A stretch of 6,532 bases of DNA from Mucilaginibacter sp. Its GTDB lineage: Bacteria; Bacteroidota; Bacteroidia; Sphingobacteriales; Sphingobacteriaceae. A program made the translations under genes and the position numbers. Below the pieces are notes generated by a model. It saw only the letters and a program-made list of their open reading frames with translations. It had not been told where the DNA came from and did no database searches. Positions 1 through 6,081 of this stretch are shown in pieces. Position 1 is the first letter of the stretch; each line of letters begins with the position of its first letter. The stretch is from NCBI GenBank assembly GCA_025934475.1, contig JAICXZ010000191.1, forward strand, positions 1-6,532, in the 5' to 3' direction.

Positions 1-942
1 CACCTGAACGCAGACGCAGGTACAGCTTACAATCCGCAGACGGAAGCAATTTATCATCCCGGATTTGGCCAGGTTAACTTATCGAGCTTAACCAGCGACA
101 GTGTGGCATTGGCCATCAATTCGCAACCGTTCCCAAAAACCAGATCGAAAATAGCTTTGTCGGTTAGCGCTATGACGGATGGCACTTACCAGCTGAGCAT
201 GAAAAATATTGTCGGCATACCAAAGCTTTATAGCATCTGGTTAATCGACAACTATACAAAGGACTCCGTTGATATGCGTACCAAAGGTGTTTATAGCTTT
301 ACAATAACTAAAAGCGACAGCAGCAGTTTTGGTGCACGTCGTTTTATGCTATCGATCAGCCAAAACCCAGCCTTCGCTTACCAACTGATTAATTTTTCGG
401 CAGCAAGAATGCAATATCAGCCAACCCGTGAGGTACAGTTAAACTGGAACACTGAAAACGAAGCCAACTATACAACTTTCACCGTTGAGCGCAGCAAAGA
501 TGGCGGAAACACGTTTGAGGTAGTGGGCGGCAAACAAGGTAACGGATCTGGCTATTACGGTATCGTGGATGAATACCCGCAGGCAGGCCTCAATGTTTAT
601 CGCTTAAAACAGCAGGATATCAACAACAATATCACCTATTCGGCGCCTGTTACCGTTGAATACACGATTTTGAGTAACTACCTGACGAATTCAAACGTTC
701 ATGTATATCCTAACCCGGCAAAAAGCAACATAACGCTGACTATAGCGAATGAATCTGTTGCCAAATCACAGAACTATAAGATCAGGATATCAAACAGCTC
801 TGGCTTGATGGTGCGTGATGCAAGTACTTCGCTATCCAACTGGCAGAGCAGCGTTGGCGACCTGAGCGCCGGCACTTACCTGATACAGGTGATCACCTCA
901 AACGGCAGCCTGGTGGGCGAAACCAAATTTGTGAAGCTGTAA
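1..942 (+). CDS. Secreted protein with C-terminal T9SS type A sorting domain (5' end missing)
   Basis: The reading frame is open from the first base, so this is the last 313 codons of a longer gene; the GTG at 103 is internal, not a start. Fragment residues about 145-176 (QLNWNTENEANYTTFTVERS, then DGGNTFEVVG) form a fibronectin-like beta segment that often precedes sorting domains in Bacteroidota surface proteins. Residues about 231-313 form the sorting domain: VYPNPAKSN at 235-243, a strand-rich middle, an LSAGTYLIQV motif and a final KFVKL. In this family the domain is read by the type IX secretion machinery and removed when the protein is released or attached at the cell surface. Hence the mature protein is probably exported across the outer membrane. 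The preceding part (residues 1-140) is beta-rich and not recognised, so the substrate or enzymatic role is unknown. No U-tract terminator was seen on this strand after the TAA. It converges on the lipoprotein gene at 1017-1637. Confidence 0.85.
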   Translation, partial: HLNADAGTAYNPQTEAIYHPGFGQVNLSSLTSDSVALAINSQPFPKTRSKIALSVSAMTDGTYQLSMKNIVGIPKLYSIWLIDNYTKDSVDMRTKGVYSFTITKSDSSSFGARRFMLSISQNPAFAYQLINFSAARMQYQPTREVQLNWNTENEANYTTFTVERSKDGGNTFEVVGGKQGNGSGYYGIVDEYPQAGLNVYRLKQQDINNNITYSAPVTVEYTILSNYLTNSNVHVYPNPAKSNITLTIANESVAKSQNYKIRISNSSGLMVRDASTSLSNWQSSVGDLSAGTYLIQVITSNGSLVGETKFVKL

Positions 943-953
943 ATCTTCCCAAC

Positions 954-985
954 AAAAAAATCCCCCCGAACAGAGTCCGGGAGGA
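954..985 (-). terminator. Intrinsic terminator of the DUF4136-type lipoprotein gene
   Basis: Read on the minus strand, bases 985-978 pair with 968-961 as a G+C-rich stem of eight positions with one mismatch (982/964) and a nine-base loop. It is followed directly by seven T residues (960-954). The hairpin starts 32 bp past the minus-strand stop at 1017. On the plus strand the stem is followed by CAATTAAAAC, not a T run, so it should work poorly for the convergent plus-strand gene. Confidence 0.75.
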
Positions 986-1016
986 CAATTAAAACAATAA
1001 TATATGAGGGGTAACT

Positions 1017-1637
1017 TTATGACCTGGTTCCGCGTGGCGCCAGCTGCAATTGGGCTATAATGCCGTCGACTACCTTTGGCAGATCATCTATATCTTTTTG
1101 TTGATTCTTGTGTGTTTCACCAACACCAAAACCACGCCATACAATTTTGTGCGTGCGGGTATCGATCAGGTCGATGATCACCGTACCTTCGTTATAATGC
1201 TCTTTGCCTATGGCCGTCTCTCCGCCATAGTAAGCAAAAGATGAGCCCCAGCCCCAATATGGCCGATACCAACCCCAGCCATAACCATAGCCAAATCCCC
1301 AGCCCGGATAAAAACCGGTACCATAATAAGTTGGAGCCATAACAGTCTTTGAGCCCTTGCCTGCTGTCGCAGAGTAGGTTACCAACAGGTCGGGGTTATT
1401 TTGATTAAGTCGTAGTCCTTTCGAACTTAAAGACGCTACAGCGGCATCCTTCACTTTAGCATCGGCCACCCCACTAAGCGGCGACTTGCTGTTCGATTTC
1501 GGCGCCATCCACGCAAAAGAGCGGTATTGGCTCATGTTAGTTTTATTGATGCCCGCAGTATAATAGTCGTAACTGCGGCAGGAAGAGATACCAGCAACCA
1601 GGAGGGTTGCCAGCAGAAGGTTTAGCAGAGTTTTCAT
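1017..1637 (-). CDS. DUF4136-type lipoprotein with Gly/Tyr/Trp-rich segment
   Basis: A 206-residue envelope lipoprotein. Residues 1-20 are a lipoprotein signal peptide: MKTLLNLLL, a hydrophobic core, and lipobox ISSC with the acylated Cys at 20. Recognisable DUF4136 landmarks follow: YRSFAWMAP (38-46), a stretch predicting a repeated soluble domain (VKDAAVASLSSKGL, 62-75), NPDLLVTYSA (81-90), and GTVIIDLIDTRTHKIVWRG (151-169). The family's biochemical function is unknown. Residues 103-138 are an insertion almost entirely of Gly, Tyr, Trp, Phe and Pro. The ATG at 1637 is chosen because the signal peptide begins there, and AAAGGG lies eight bases upstream (1651-1646). The gene lies 69 bp downstream of nadE on the same strand with no clear terminator between them, so read-through from nadE is possible. 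No convincing promoter of its own was found. Family assignment is from motif recognition, not a search. Confidence 0.8.
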   Translation of the reverse strand: MKTLLNLLLATLLVAGISSCRSYDYYTAGINKTNMSQYRSFAWMAPKSNSKSPLSGVADAKVKDAAVASLSSKGLRLNQNNPDLLVTYSATAGKGSKTVMAPTYYGTGFYPGWGFGYGYGWGWYRPYWGWGSSFAYYGGETAIGKEHYNEGTVIIDLIDTRTHKIVWRGFGVGETHKNQQKDIDDLPKVVDGIIAQLQLAPRGTRS

Positions 1638-1706
1638 AGCAATTTCCCTTTATATATTTCTTTTAGACGGTATTCAGCAAAAAGGTTTAATCGGAAATAA
1701 AATTTT

Positions 1707-3356
1707 TTATGATAAATATTTACCCACTATCGGCATTCTGCGGCCCATACCAAACGCTTTTGGCGATACTCTTAGTATAGGAGGCGTTTGGTAGCGCTTA
1801 TGTTCGGCCAGGTTCACCAGTCGAAGCACTCTGCGCACTGTACTTTCATCGTAACCCATTTTGATGATCTCGCCTGATGAACAGCGGTTTTCGATGTACT
1901 GCGTCAGTATCGGATCGAGGATATCGTACTCTGGCAGCGAATCAGTGTCCTTCTGATTTGGACGCAACTCCGCTGACGGCGGTTTAACGATCGTATTCTC
2001 CGGTATAATTTCCCTTTCGCGGTTTAGGTACCGGGCAAGCTCAAAAACCTGGGTCTTATATACGTCGCCAATTACTGAAATACCCCCGCACATATCACCA
2101 TATAAAGTCCCATACCCTACCGCTGCTTCACTTTTGTTCGATGTATTCAATAAGATGTATCCAAATTTATTACACATAGCCATCAGCACAACTGCACGGC
2201 TGCGCGACTGGATGTTCTCCTCAGCTATATTAAATGGCAAATTATGGAACTGAGGTTGTAGCGTACTTTCAAAAGCCTCGGTGATATGCCTGATGGGCAC
2301 GATCTCATGCTTGCAGCCAAGATTCTTCACCAGGTCCTCAGCATCTTTTATCGAGTGGTCGCTTGAAAAACGCGATGGCAGCAACACCGCCATTACATTT
2401 TGCGGCCCCAAAGCCTCAGCAGCCAATGCGCAAACTACAGCAGAGTCGATACCGCCGGACAAACCTAGTATTGCACTCTTAAATCCTGATTTATAAAAAT
2501 AATCCTGGATACCCAATACAAGCGCCCGGTGTATTTGCTCAATATCGCCTTCTTTCCTTGTTCTTTTAGTAGAAGGCTGGAGCAATTTAACGTCCGATTT
2601 ATCTTCAAGACTATAGTAAGCGATGCTTTCCTTAAAGTAAGGCAGTTCGTCCACCAATTCGCCTGTCTTATCGAAGATCAGGGAACCACCATCAAATATC
2701 AATTCGGTCTGAGCGCCAATGTGATTCACATAAAGCAGCGGCAATTGATAACGGCGTGCGTTATCGCTCAATATATCAATACGCTCCTCATCGTGATTAT
2801 AAGAAAACGGTGACGCCGCAATATTGATCATTACATCCGGGCCTTCCGTTATCAACTCGTCCATTGGCCGTGTAACGTACAGCGGATTTTCAAGCGTGTT
2901 CCAAAGGTCTTCGCAAATAGTTAATGCAATACGGTGACCTTTAAAATCAATACATTTAAAAGTGGTCGAAGGCTCGAAATAACGGTATTCATCAAAGATA
3001 TCGTAGTTAGGAAGCAATGCTTTGTTAACGATGGCTTTTACTTCCCGGTTCTCGATAAAATAAGCTGAGTTATTCAAATCCTTGCCTTCCGGGTTATTGT
3101 TTACAGTCGGCAATCCGATGATACAGGCGATATTCCGGCACTCGGCGGCAATCTTTTGTGCTGCTTCTTCACATAGACCGATAAATTCCCTGAATTCCAA
3201 AAAATCGCGCGAAGGATAGCCGCAAACACATAATTCGGCAAATACAACCAAATCGGCGCCCTGCTCTTCGGCCTGGTGAATGTGGCTGATAATTTTGGCG
3301 GTATTGGATTCAAAATTACCAACGTGATAGTTAAGCTGTGCCAGTGCGATCTTCAT
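1707..3356 (-). CDS. nadE: Glutamine-dependent NAD+ synthetase
   Basis: Catalyses the last step of NAD+ synthesis in the cytosol: nicotinate adenine dinucleotide plus ATP and glutamine gives NAD+, AMP, pyrophosphate and glutamate. At 549 residues it is the usual length of the two-domain bacterial form. The N-terminal nitrilase-type glutaminase (about 1-255) shows the expected triad Glu41 (FAELCVCGYPSRD), Lys112 (NKALLPNYD) and Cys148 (LTICEDLWN). The C-terminal synthetase domain (about 275-549) carries the ATP pyrophosphatase loop LSGGIDSAVV (299-308), NTSNKSEAAVGYGTLYGD (404-421) and KPPSAELRPNQKD (458-470). All key residues appear intact, so the enzyme should use glutamine and not only free ammonia. 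The ATG at 3356 gives the canonical MKIALAQLNYHVGNF start; no strong Shine-Dalgarno is visible. It is divergent from gldB, 61 bp away. A 7/8 match to TAnnTTTG on the minus strand (3403-3396) could be its promoter, but no -33 element supports it. Confidence 0.96.
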   Translation of the reverse strand: MKIALAQLNYHVGNFESNTAKIISHIHQAEEQGADLVVFAELCVCGYPSRDFLEFREFIGLCEEAAQKIAAECRNIACIIGLPTVNNNPEGKDLNNSAYFIENREVKAIVNKALLPNYDIFDEYRYFEPSTTFKCIDFKGHRIALTICEDLWNTLENPLYVTRPMDELITEGPDVMINIAASPFSYNHDEERIDILSDNARRYQLPLLYVNHIGAQTELIFDGGSLIFDKTGELVDELPYFKESIAYYSLEDKSDVKLLQPSTKRTRKEGDIEQIHRALVLGIQDYFYKSGFKSAILGLSGGIDSAVVCALAAEALGPQNVMAVLLPSRFSSDHSIKDAEDLVKNLGCKHEIVPIRHITEAFESTLQPQFHNLPFNIAEENIQSRSRAVVLMAMCNKFGYILLNTSNKSEAAVGYGTLYGDMCGGISVIGDVYKTQVFELARYLNREREIIPENTIVKPPSAELRPNQKDTDSLPEYDILDPILTQYIENRCSSGEIIKMGYDESTVRRVLRLVNLAEHKRYQTPPILRVSPKAFGMGRRMPIVGKYLS

Positions 3357-3377
3357 ATAGGGTAAACGTGAATTTGG

Positions 3378-3409
3378 TTGCGGCGTTGTAACTTAAAAAT
3401 ATAATTTTG
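3378..3409 (+). promoter_or_regulatory. Bacteroidota-type promoter for gldB, near-leaderless
   Basis: TAATTTTG at 3402-3409 matches the Bacteroidota -7 consensus TAnnTTTG exactly. TTG at 3378-3380 lies 21 bp upstream, inside the spacing known for the -33 element; an alternative TTTG at 3373-3376 would be 25 bp away. Transcription would begin about six to eight bases past the -7 box, near 3415-3418. That is at or just before the gldB ATG at 3418, so the mRNA would have almost no 5' leader. The assignment is by consensus only. Confidence 0.55.
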
Positions 3410-3417
3410 CTAAAACG

Positions 3418-4470
3418 ATGAAAATGACCTTGAATTCCTTCAGGCTAAAGCAAATTTACCTAATTTTTCTGACGACTGCCATATTAACGTCCTGCCACCG
3501 CTCTAAAGACGTGGACGTGAGCAATATTGATGTTAACGTGACAATCGACCGCTTCAATAACGACCTGGACGCTATGCGTACCCAAAACCGGGAACAGGTA
3601 GCTGCCAAGATGCAGAAAAAGTATGGTTCTTTTTATCGCGATTTCATGGAGCGCATCATCCAGGTAGGCACGGTGAGAGATACTGCATACCTCAAAACCT
3701 TCGGCGAAGTATTGGCCAACAAGCCATACAACGACGTAAAGCATGAGGTTGACTCCATCTACCCAAACCTGGATAAGCAGACTGAACAACTAACCGATGC
3801 GTTTAAGCACATTAAATATTACTATCCCAAAAAAGGGTTACCCAAATTATATGCCTACTTCTCAGGCTTTGGAGCTCAAACAACGGAGGGCGATGGTTAT
3901 TTAGGCATTGGCTTAGATCTATTTTTAGGCGCTGATTCGAAATTTTATAATGCAGCCGCCATCAGGGAGGTATTTCCCAAATACGTGTCACGTCGGTTTA
4001 CCCCCGATTATATTACACCCAGGGTGGTGGAAACCATGGCCCGTGAGGACATGTTCCCGGAAACGAACCTGGACGATAAGACTATGCTGTCCCGGATGAT
4101 CTACAACGGAAAGATCTTGTATTACATGGACAAAATATTACCCACTACAGCAGACACGCTGAAAATTGGCTACACGGGCAAACAGTTAAAATGGTGCGAG
4201 GATTTTAAGTCAGCCATTTGGGGCTATTTTCTTGAGGAAAACCTGCTTTACGAAACTGACTACGACAAAATACAAAAATACCTGGGCGAGGCGCCATTCA
4301 CGCCCGGCCTTGGCGAAAAGAACGAATCAGCTCCTCGCCTCGCCATTTGGACAGGCTGGCAAATTGTACGCGAATATATGGACAGACACCCCGACGTAAC
4401 CCTGCAGCAATTGATGAATGAACACGATGCGCAGAAGATATTGAATGAGTCGAAATATAGGCCGAAATAG
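3418..4470 (+). CDS. gldB: Gliding motility lipoprotein GldB
   Basis: A 350-residue lipoprotein of the GldB family, shown by genetics in Flavobacterium johnsoniae to be needed for gliding; its molecular role is not settled. Residues 1-26 are a type II signal peptide with lipobox LTSC and acylated Cys26. Family landmarks follow in order: VNVTIDRFNNDLDAM (39-53), YYPKKGLPKLYAYFSGFG (135-152), MIYNGKILYYMDKILP (227-242), KWCEDFKSAIWGYFLEENLL (258-277), and a C-terminal block with APRLAIWTGWQIVREYM (305-321) ending in ILNESKYRPK. The length suits the family and there is no internal break. No HExxH or other catalytic motif is visible. Two in-frame ATGs are possible, 3418 and 3424; the second also leaves a good signal peptide and would suit a transcript starting near 3417. 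It is transcribed away from nadE. In F. johnsoniae gldC follows gldB, but here only a repeat-rich spacer and a terminator follow. Confidence 0.92.
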   Translation: MKMTLNSFRLKQIYLIFLTTAILTSCHRSKDVDVSNIDVNVTIDRFNNDLDAMRTQNREQVAAKMQKKYGSFYRDFMERIIQVGTVRDTAYLKTFGEVLANKPYNDVKHEVDSIYPNLDKQTEQLTDAFKHIKYYYPKKGLPKLYAYFSGFGAQTTEGDGYLGIGLDLFLGADSKFYNAAAIREVFPKYVSRRFTPDYITPRVVETMAREDMFPETNLDDKTMLSRMIYNGKILYYMDKILPTTADTLKIGYTGKQLKWCEDFKSAIWGYFLEENLLYETDYDKIQKYLGEAPFTPGLGEKNESAPRLAIWTGWQIVREYMDRHPDVTLQQLMNEHDAQKILNESKYRPK

Positions 4471-4499
4471 AGATTAGTTAATTGGAGATTAGAGATTAG
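4470..4499 (+). repeat. Three direct copies of GAGATTAG behind gldB
   Basis: GAGATTAG occurs at 4470-4477, 4485-4492 and 4492-4499, with offsets of 15 and 7 bases. The first copy uses the last base of the gldB stop codon. Similar GAGATTAG strings are, from memory, common between genes in Bacteroidota; no function is known to me. Confidence 0.7.
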
Positions 4500-4510
4500 G
4501 TTTGTTTAGA

Positions 4511-4543
4511 CCGAAAGTCCGCATAAGTCCGGAAGTCCGAAAG
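4511..4543 (+). repeat. Three direct copies of AAGTCCG
   Basis: AAGTCCG occurs at 4515-4521, 4525-4531 and 4533-4539, and CCGAAAG flanks the cluster at 4511-4517 and 4537-4543. The period is 8-10 bases. No open reading frame covers it. It looks like a short degenerate tandem array, distinct in sequence from the GAGATTAG cluster beside it. Confidence 0.65.
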
Positions 4544-4596
4544 ATGGTTTTTGGGGAAGTAGTGCAGGGTTTCCCACTGGAAAGGTGCATAGCATA

Positions 4597-4636
4597 TTAA
4601 TCCTGTTAATCCTTCAAATCTCAAAAATCGTGTTCA
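4597..4636 (+). repeat. Degenerate tandem repeat of TTAATCCTG type
   Basis: TTAATCCT occurs at 4597-4604 and 4606-4613 (period 9). It is followed by decaying AAATC units at 4616-4620 and 4625-4629 and a GTGTTCA tail. Strings of the form AATCCTGTTAATCCT are familiar from Bacteroidota intergenic DNA, so this is probably a worn copy of a genome-wide repeat. That link is from memory, not a search. Confidence 0.6.
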
Positions 4637-4637
4637 T

Positions 4638-4676
4638 AAAAAAAGCGTAATGATTCCCTCATTACGCTTTTTCTTT
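4638..4676. terminator. Strong bidirectional intrinsic terminator between convergent genes
   Basis: Bases 4640-4653 pair perfectly with 4659-4672 (14 bp, core GCGTAATGA) around a five-base loop TTCCC. An A run (4638-4644) and a T run (4668-4672, then CTTT) flank the core, so each strand ends its hairpin in a U tract. It lies between the 3' ends of gldB (+) and the small membrane protein gene (-), 20 bp past the stop of the latter, and should terminate both. Confidence 0.9.
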
Positions 4677-4692
4677 ATGTTTTGATTTGAGC

Positions 4693-4896
4693 TTACTTCA
4701 ATATTGCAAAGACCGCCTTTAATGCGATTGCAATTCCCAGGATGAGCAGAATATTGGCAACCAGGTTGTAGTGGAACACATGCCAGGTATTTTCCGGCGC
4801 CGCAAAACGATAATACAAACCAATTAAACCAACAATAACAGCGATCGTGATCAGGACGTAGTGACGTTCGTCATTTGCTTCTTCTGTCTTATTCAT
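4693..4896 (-). CDS. Small two-helix membrane protein, unknown function
   Basis: A 67-residue protein with two predicted membrane helices: about residues 12-31 (HYVLITIAVIVGLIGLYYRF) and 45-66 (LVANILLILGIAIALKAVF). They are joined by a short polar loop with Pro-Glu-Asn and aromatic residues (APENTWHVFHYN). The N-terminus is charged (MNKTEEANDERH) and no signal peptide or lipobox is present. The ATG at 4896 is preferred over an in-frame TTG nine bases upstream. A TAnnTTTG-like element 27 bp before the ATG suits a short leader. The protein is not recognised as any named family. The coding case rests on the sensible hydrophobic pattern, a matching promoter-like site and a strong terminator just after the stop. 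It is downstream of the DUF4349-type gene on the same strand (72 bp gap) and might be cotranscribed with it or independent. Confidence 0.75.
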   Translation of the reverse strand: MNKTEEANDERHYVLITIAVIVGLIGLYYRFAAPENTWHVFHYNLVANILLILGIAIALKAVFAILK

Positions 4897-4922
4897 CTTT
4901 ATCAAGAATTAAGGATTTCGCA

Positions 4923-4930
4923 CAAAAATA
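4923..4930 (-). promoter_or_regulatory. Possible -7 promoter element for the small membrane protein
   Basis: Read on the minus strand, 4930-4923 is TATTTTTG, an exact match to TAnnTTTG. A start about seven bases on would leave a leader of about 20 bases before the ATG at 4896. No TTG is visible at the usual -33 distance (only TTTTC), so support is partial; the local A+T richness makes a chance match plausible. Confidence 0.35.
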
Positions 4931-4968
4931 AAAATGTTTACTGAAAATTGATGAATACTTTTAAGATT

Positions 4969-5856
4969 TTATGCCACGGGCGCCTTTGGCAAGTTGGTGC
5001 GTCGGCGATAATACACAACGCCCCGCCAAATAATTATCCCGCATATGATAAACGGCCACATATAGAGTATGGCAACACCCATATCTATAAATACCGACCA
5101 GCCATTAACTAATGCCAAACGCAGGCGCTGATTGAAAGGTATGTCATAAGCTGAAGGGTCGTCATTGGGGATGATCTCTTTGACGATCAAGTCATTCTGG
5201 TAAAAACTAAGGCTGATAATACTCATTTTCACAGAGGCATCTGTGCGAAGATTTTCTATTTTCTGGTCGACCATATCGTCTTTCAGAAGCAGCACGCCGG
5301 CCGGATTTTTTATTTTGATCTTCCCTGTTCTTTGCTGAACAACCAGTTCCTGCCGATCCTTTAGCTTAAGCTGATTCGATAAATAATCCAGCGACTTATC
5401 CTCGATGTCCATCCGGTTCATATTAACATAAATGCCCAGGTGACTTACTTTGGTTGTAAATTCCTCAAGGCTTTCTGAAGGAACCCGGACAGTCATCTCG
5501 CCATTTGTATTAACCGAAGTCAATCGTATAACAGAGTCGTTGCTCATGTGCACATCCCTGGTTTGACTTGTTGTCGACTGCACCTGATGATGCATGACCA
5601 TGCCTTTATATTGCGTCGTCAGCGCCGCAACGTCTTCTTCGGTCTTTTGTACATTTTTTACTTTAAAACTGATCTCGGCGGTTTTTACTAGCTTTTGGGC
5701 AACCTTGGTTGTGTCTGCTGTAGACGCCGCAGAATCAGCAGCACTGCTTGAGGTTCTGCTATTGTGAACAAATTCGTACTCTTTTGAACTTTTGCCTTTA
5801 CAGGCGGCCAGCAGTATGAGTCCTGCTGCGATAGGGATTAGAAATTTCGTTTTCAT
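4969..5856 (-). CDS. DUF4349-type lipoprotein with C-terminal membrane anchor
   Basis: A 295-residue envelope protein. Residues 1-19 are a lipoprotein signal peptide with lipobox LAAC and acylated Cys19. A Ser/Ala/Thr-rich linker follows (about 34-50). The conserved domain (about 54-230) shows KLVKTAEISFKVKN (55-68), GEMTVRVPSESLEEF (119-133), DKSLDYLSNQLKLKDRQEL (153-171) of helical character, and a closing strand SIISLSFYQND (212-222). A hydrophobic helix at about 255-277 is followed by Arg/Tyr-rich residues (YYRRRTN), so the C-terminus is predicted to be cytoplasmic. If both anchors are used in the inner membrane, the domain sits in the periplasm; a lipid anchor in the outer membrane would be incompatible with the helix. 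Function of the family is unknown. The ATG at 5856 is chosen because the signal peptide starts there; the longer TTG start at 5892 would add 12 polar residues in front of it. No clear Shine-Dalgarno or TAnnTTTG promoter was found upstream. Confidence 0.82.
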   Translation of the reverse strand: MKTKFLIPIAAGLILLAACKGKSSKEYEFVHNSRTSSSAADSAASTADTTKVAQKLVKTAEISFKVKNVQKTEEDVAALTTQYKGMVMHHQVQSTTSQTRDVHMSNDSVIRLTSVNTNGEMTVRVPSESLEEFTTKVSHLGIYVNMNRMDIEDKSLDYLSNQLKLKDRQELVVQQRTGKIKIKNPAGVLLLKDDMVDQKIENLRTDASVKMSIISLSFYQNDLIVKEIIPNDDPSAYDIPFNQRLRLALVNGWSVFIDMGVAILYMWPFIICGIIIWRGVVYYRRRTNLPKAPVA

Positions 5857-5985
5857 ATTGGTTGGTTTAAATTGTTTATGTTTAATACCCAACCGAACGA
5901 AATAGTAAACCTATTTTAACAAATTTTAACATTTAAAATGCTTATTATCAAATACTTATATTGTGAAAACAAATGAGATCCTCTT

Positions 5986-6003
5986 ACAGCTTGGATAAGC
6001 TGT
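5986..6003. repeat. Short perfect hairpin
   Basis: ACAGCTT (5986-5992) and AAGCTGT (5997-6003) are perfect inverted repeats around GGAT. On the plus strand TTTTAA follows (one T is in the stem), weakly terminator-like, but no plus-strand gene lies upstream. It could be an operator or leader hairpin for the minus-strand gene at 4969-5856, or chance. Confidence 0.4.
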
Positions 6004-6081
6004 TTTAAGGGCGAGTTAAAATATTTAAAAACTATGTATTGATACCTTTTAGGTGGAAATAGTAACCCTCATCAAACACAA

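Noticed and set aside
103..105. GTG as start of the first plus-strand gene
   Set aside because: The same frame is open all the way to base 1 with protein-like content, so the gene is truncated by the window edge and the GTG is an internal Val.
1050..1244. Plus-strand open frame inside the DUF4136-type gene
   Set aside because: It is antisense to a well-supported lipoprotein gene and has no recognisable features.
2281..2813. Open frames on the plus strand inside nadE
   Set aside because: They lie antisense to the intact synthetase gene, have no family resemblance or start signals, and are explained by its codon use.
3484..3789. Minus-strand open frame within gldB
   Set aside because: It is antisense to conserved gldB coding sequence and lacks a plausible product.
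4470..4636. CRISPR array
   Set aside because: The repeats are only 7-9 bases, have no uniform spacers of CRISPR length, and belong to three unrelated families; no cas gene is near.
4897..4905. Longer TTG start for the small membrane protein
   Set aside because: It adds only Met-Ile-Lys ahead of an ordinary ATG; the ATG at 4896 is the simpler start.
5857..5892. Longer TTG start for the DUF4349-type lipoprotein
   Set aside because: It would put 12 polar residues before the signal peptide, whose canonical MKTKFLIP start is at 5856.
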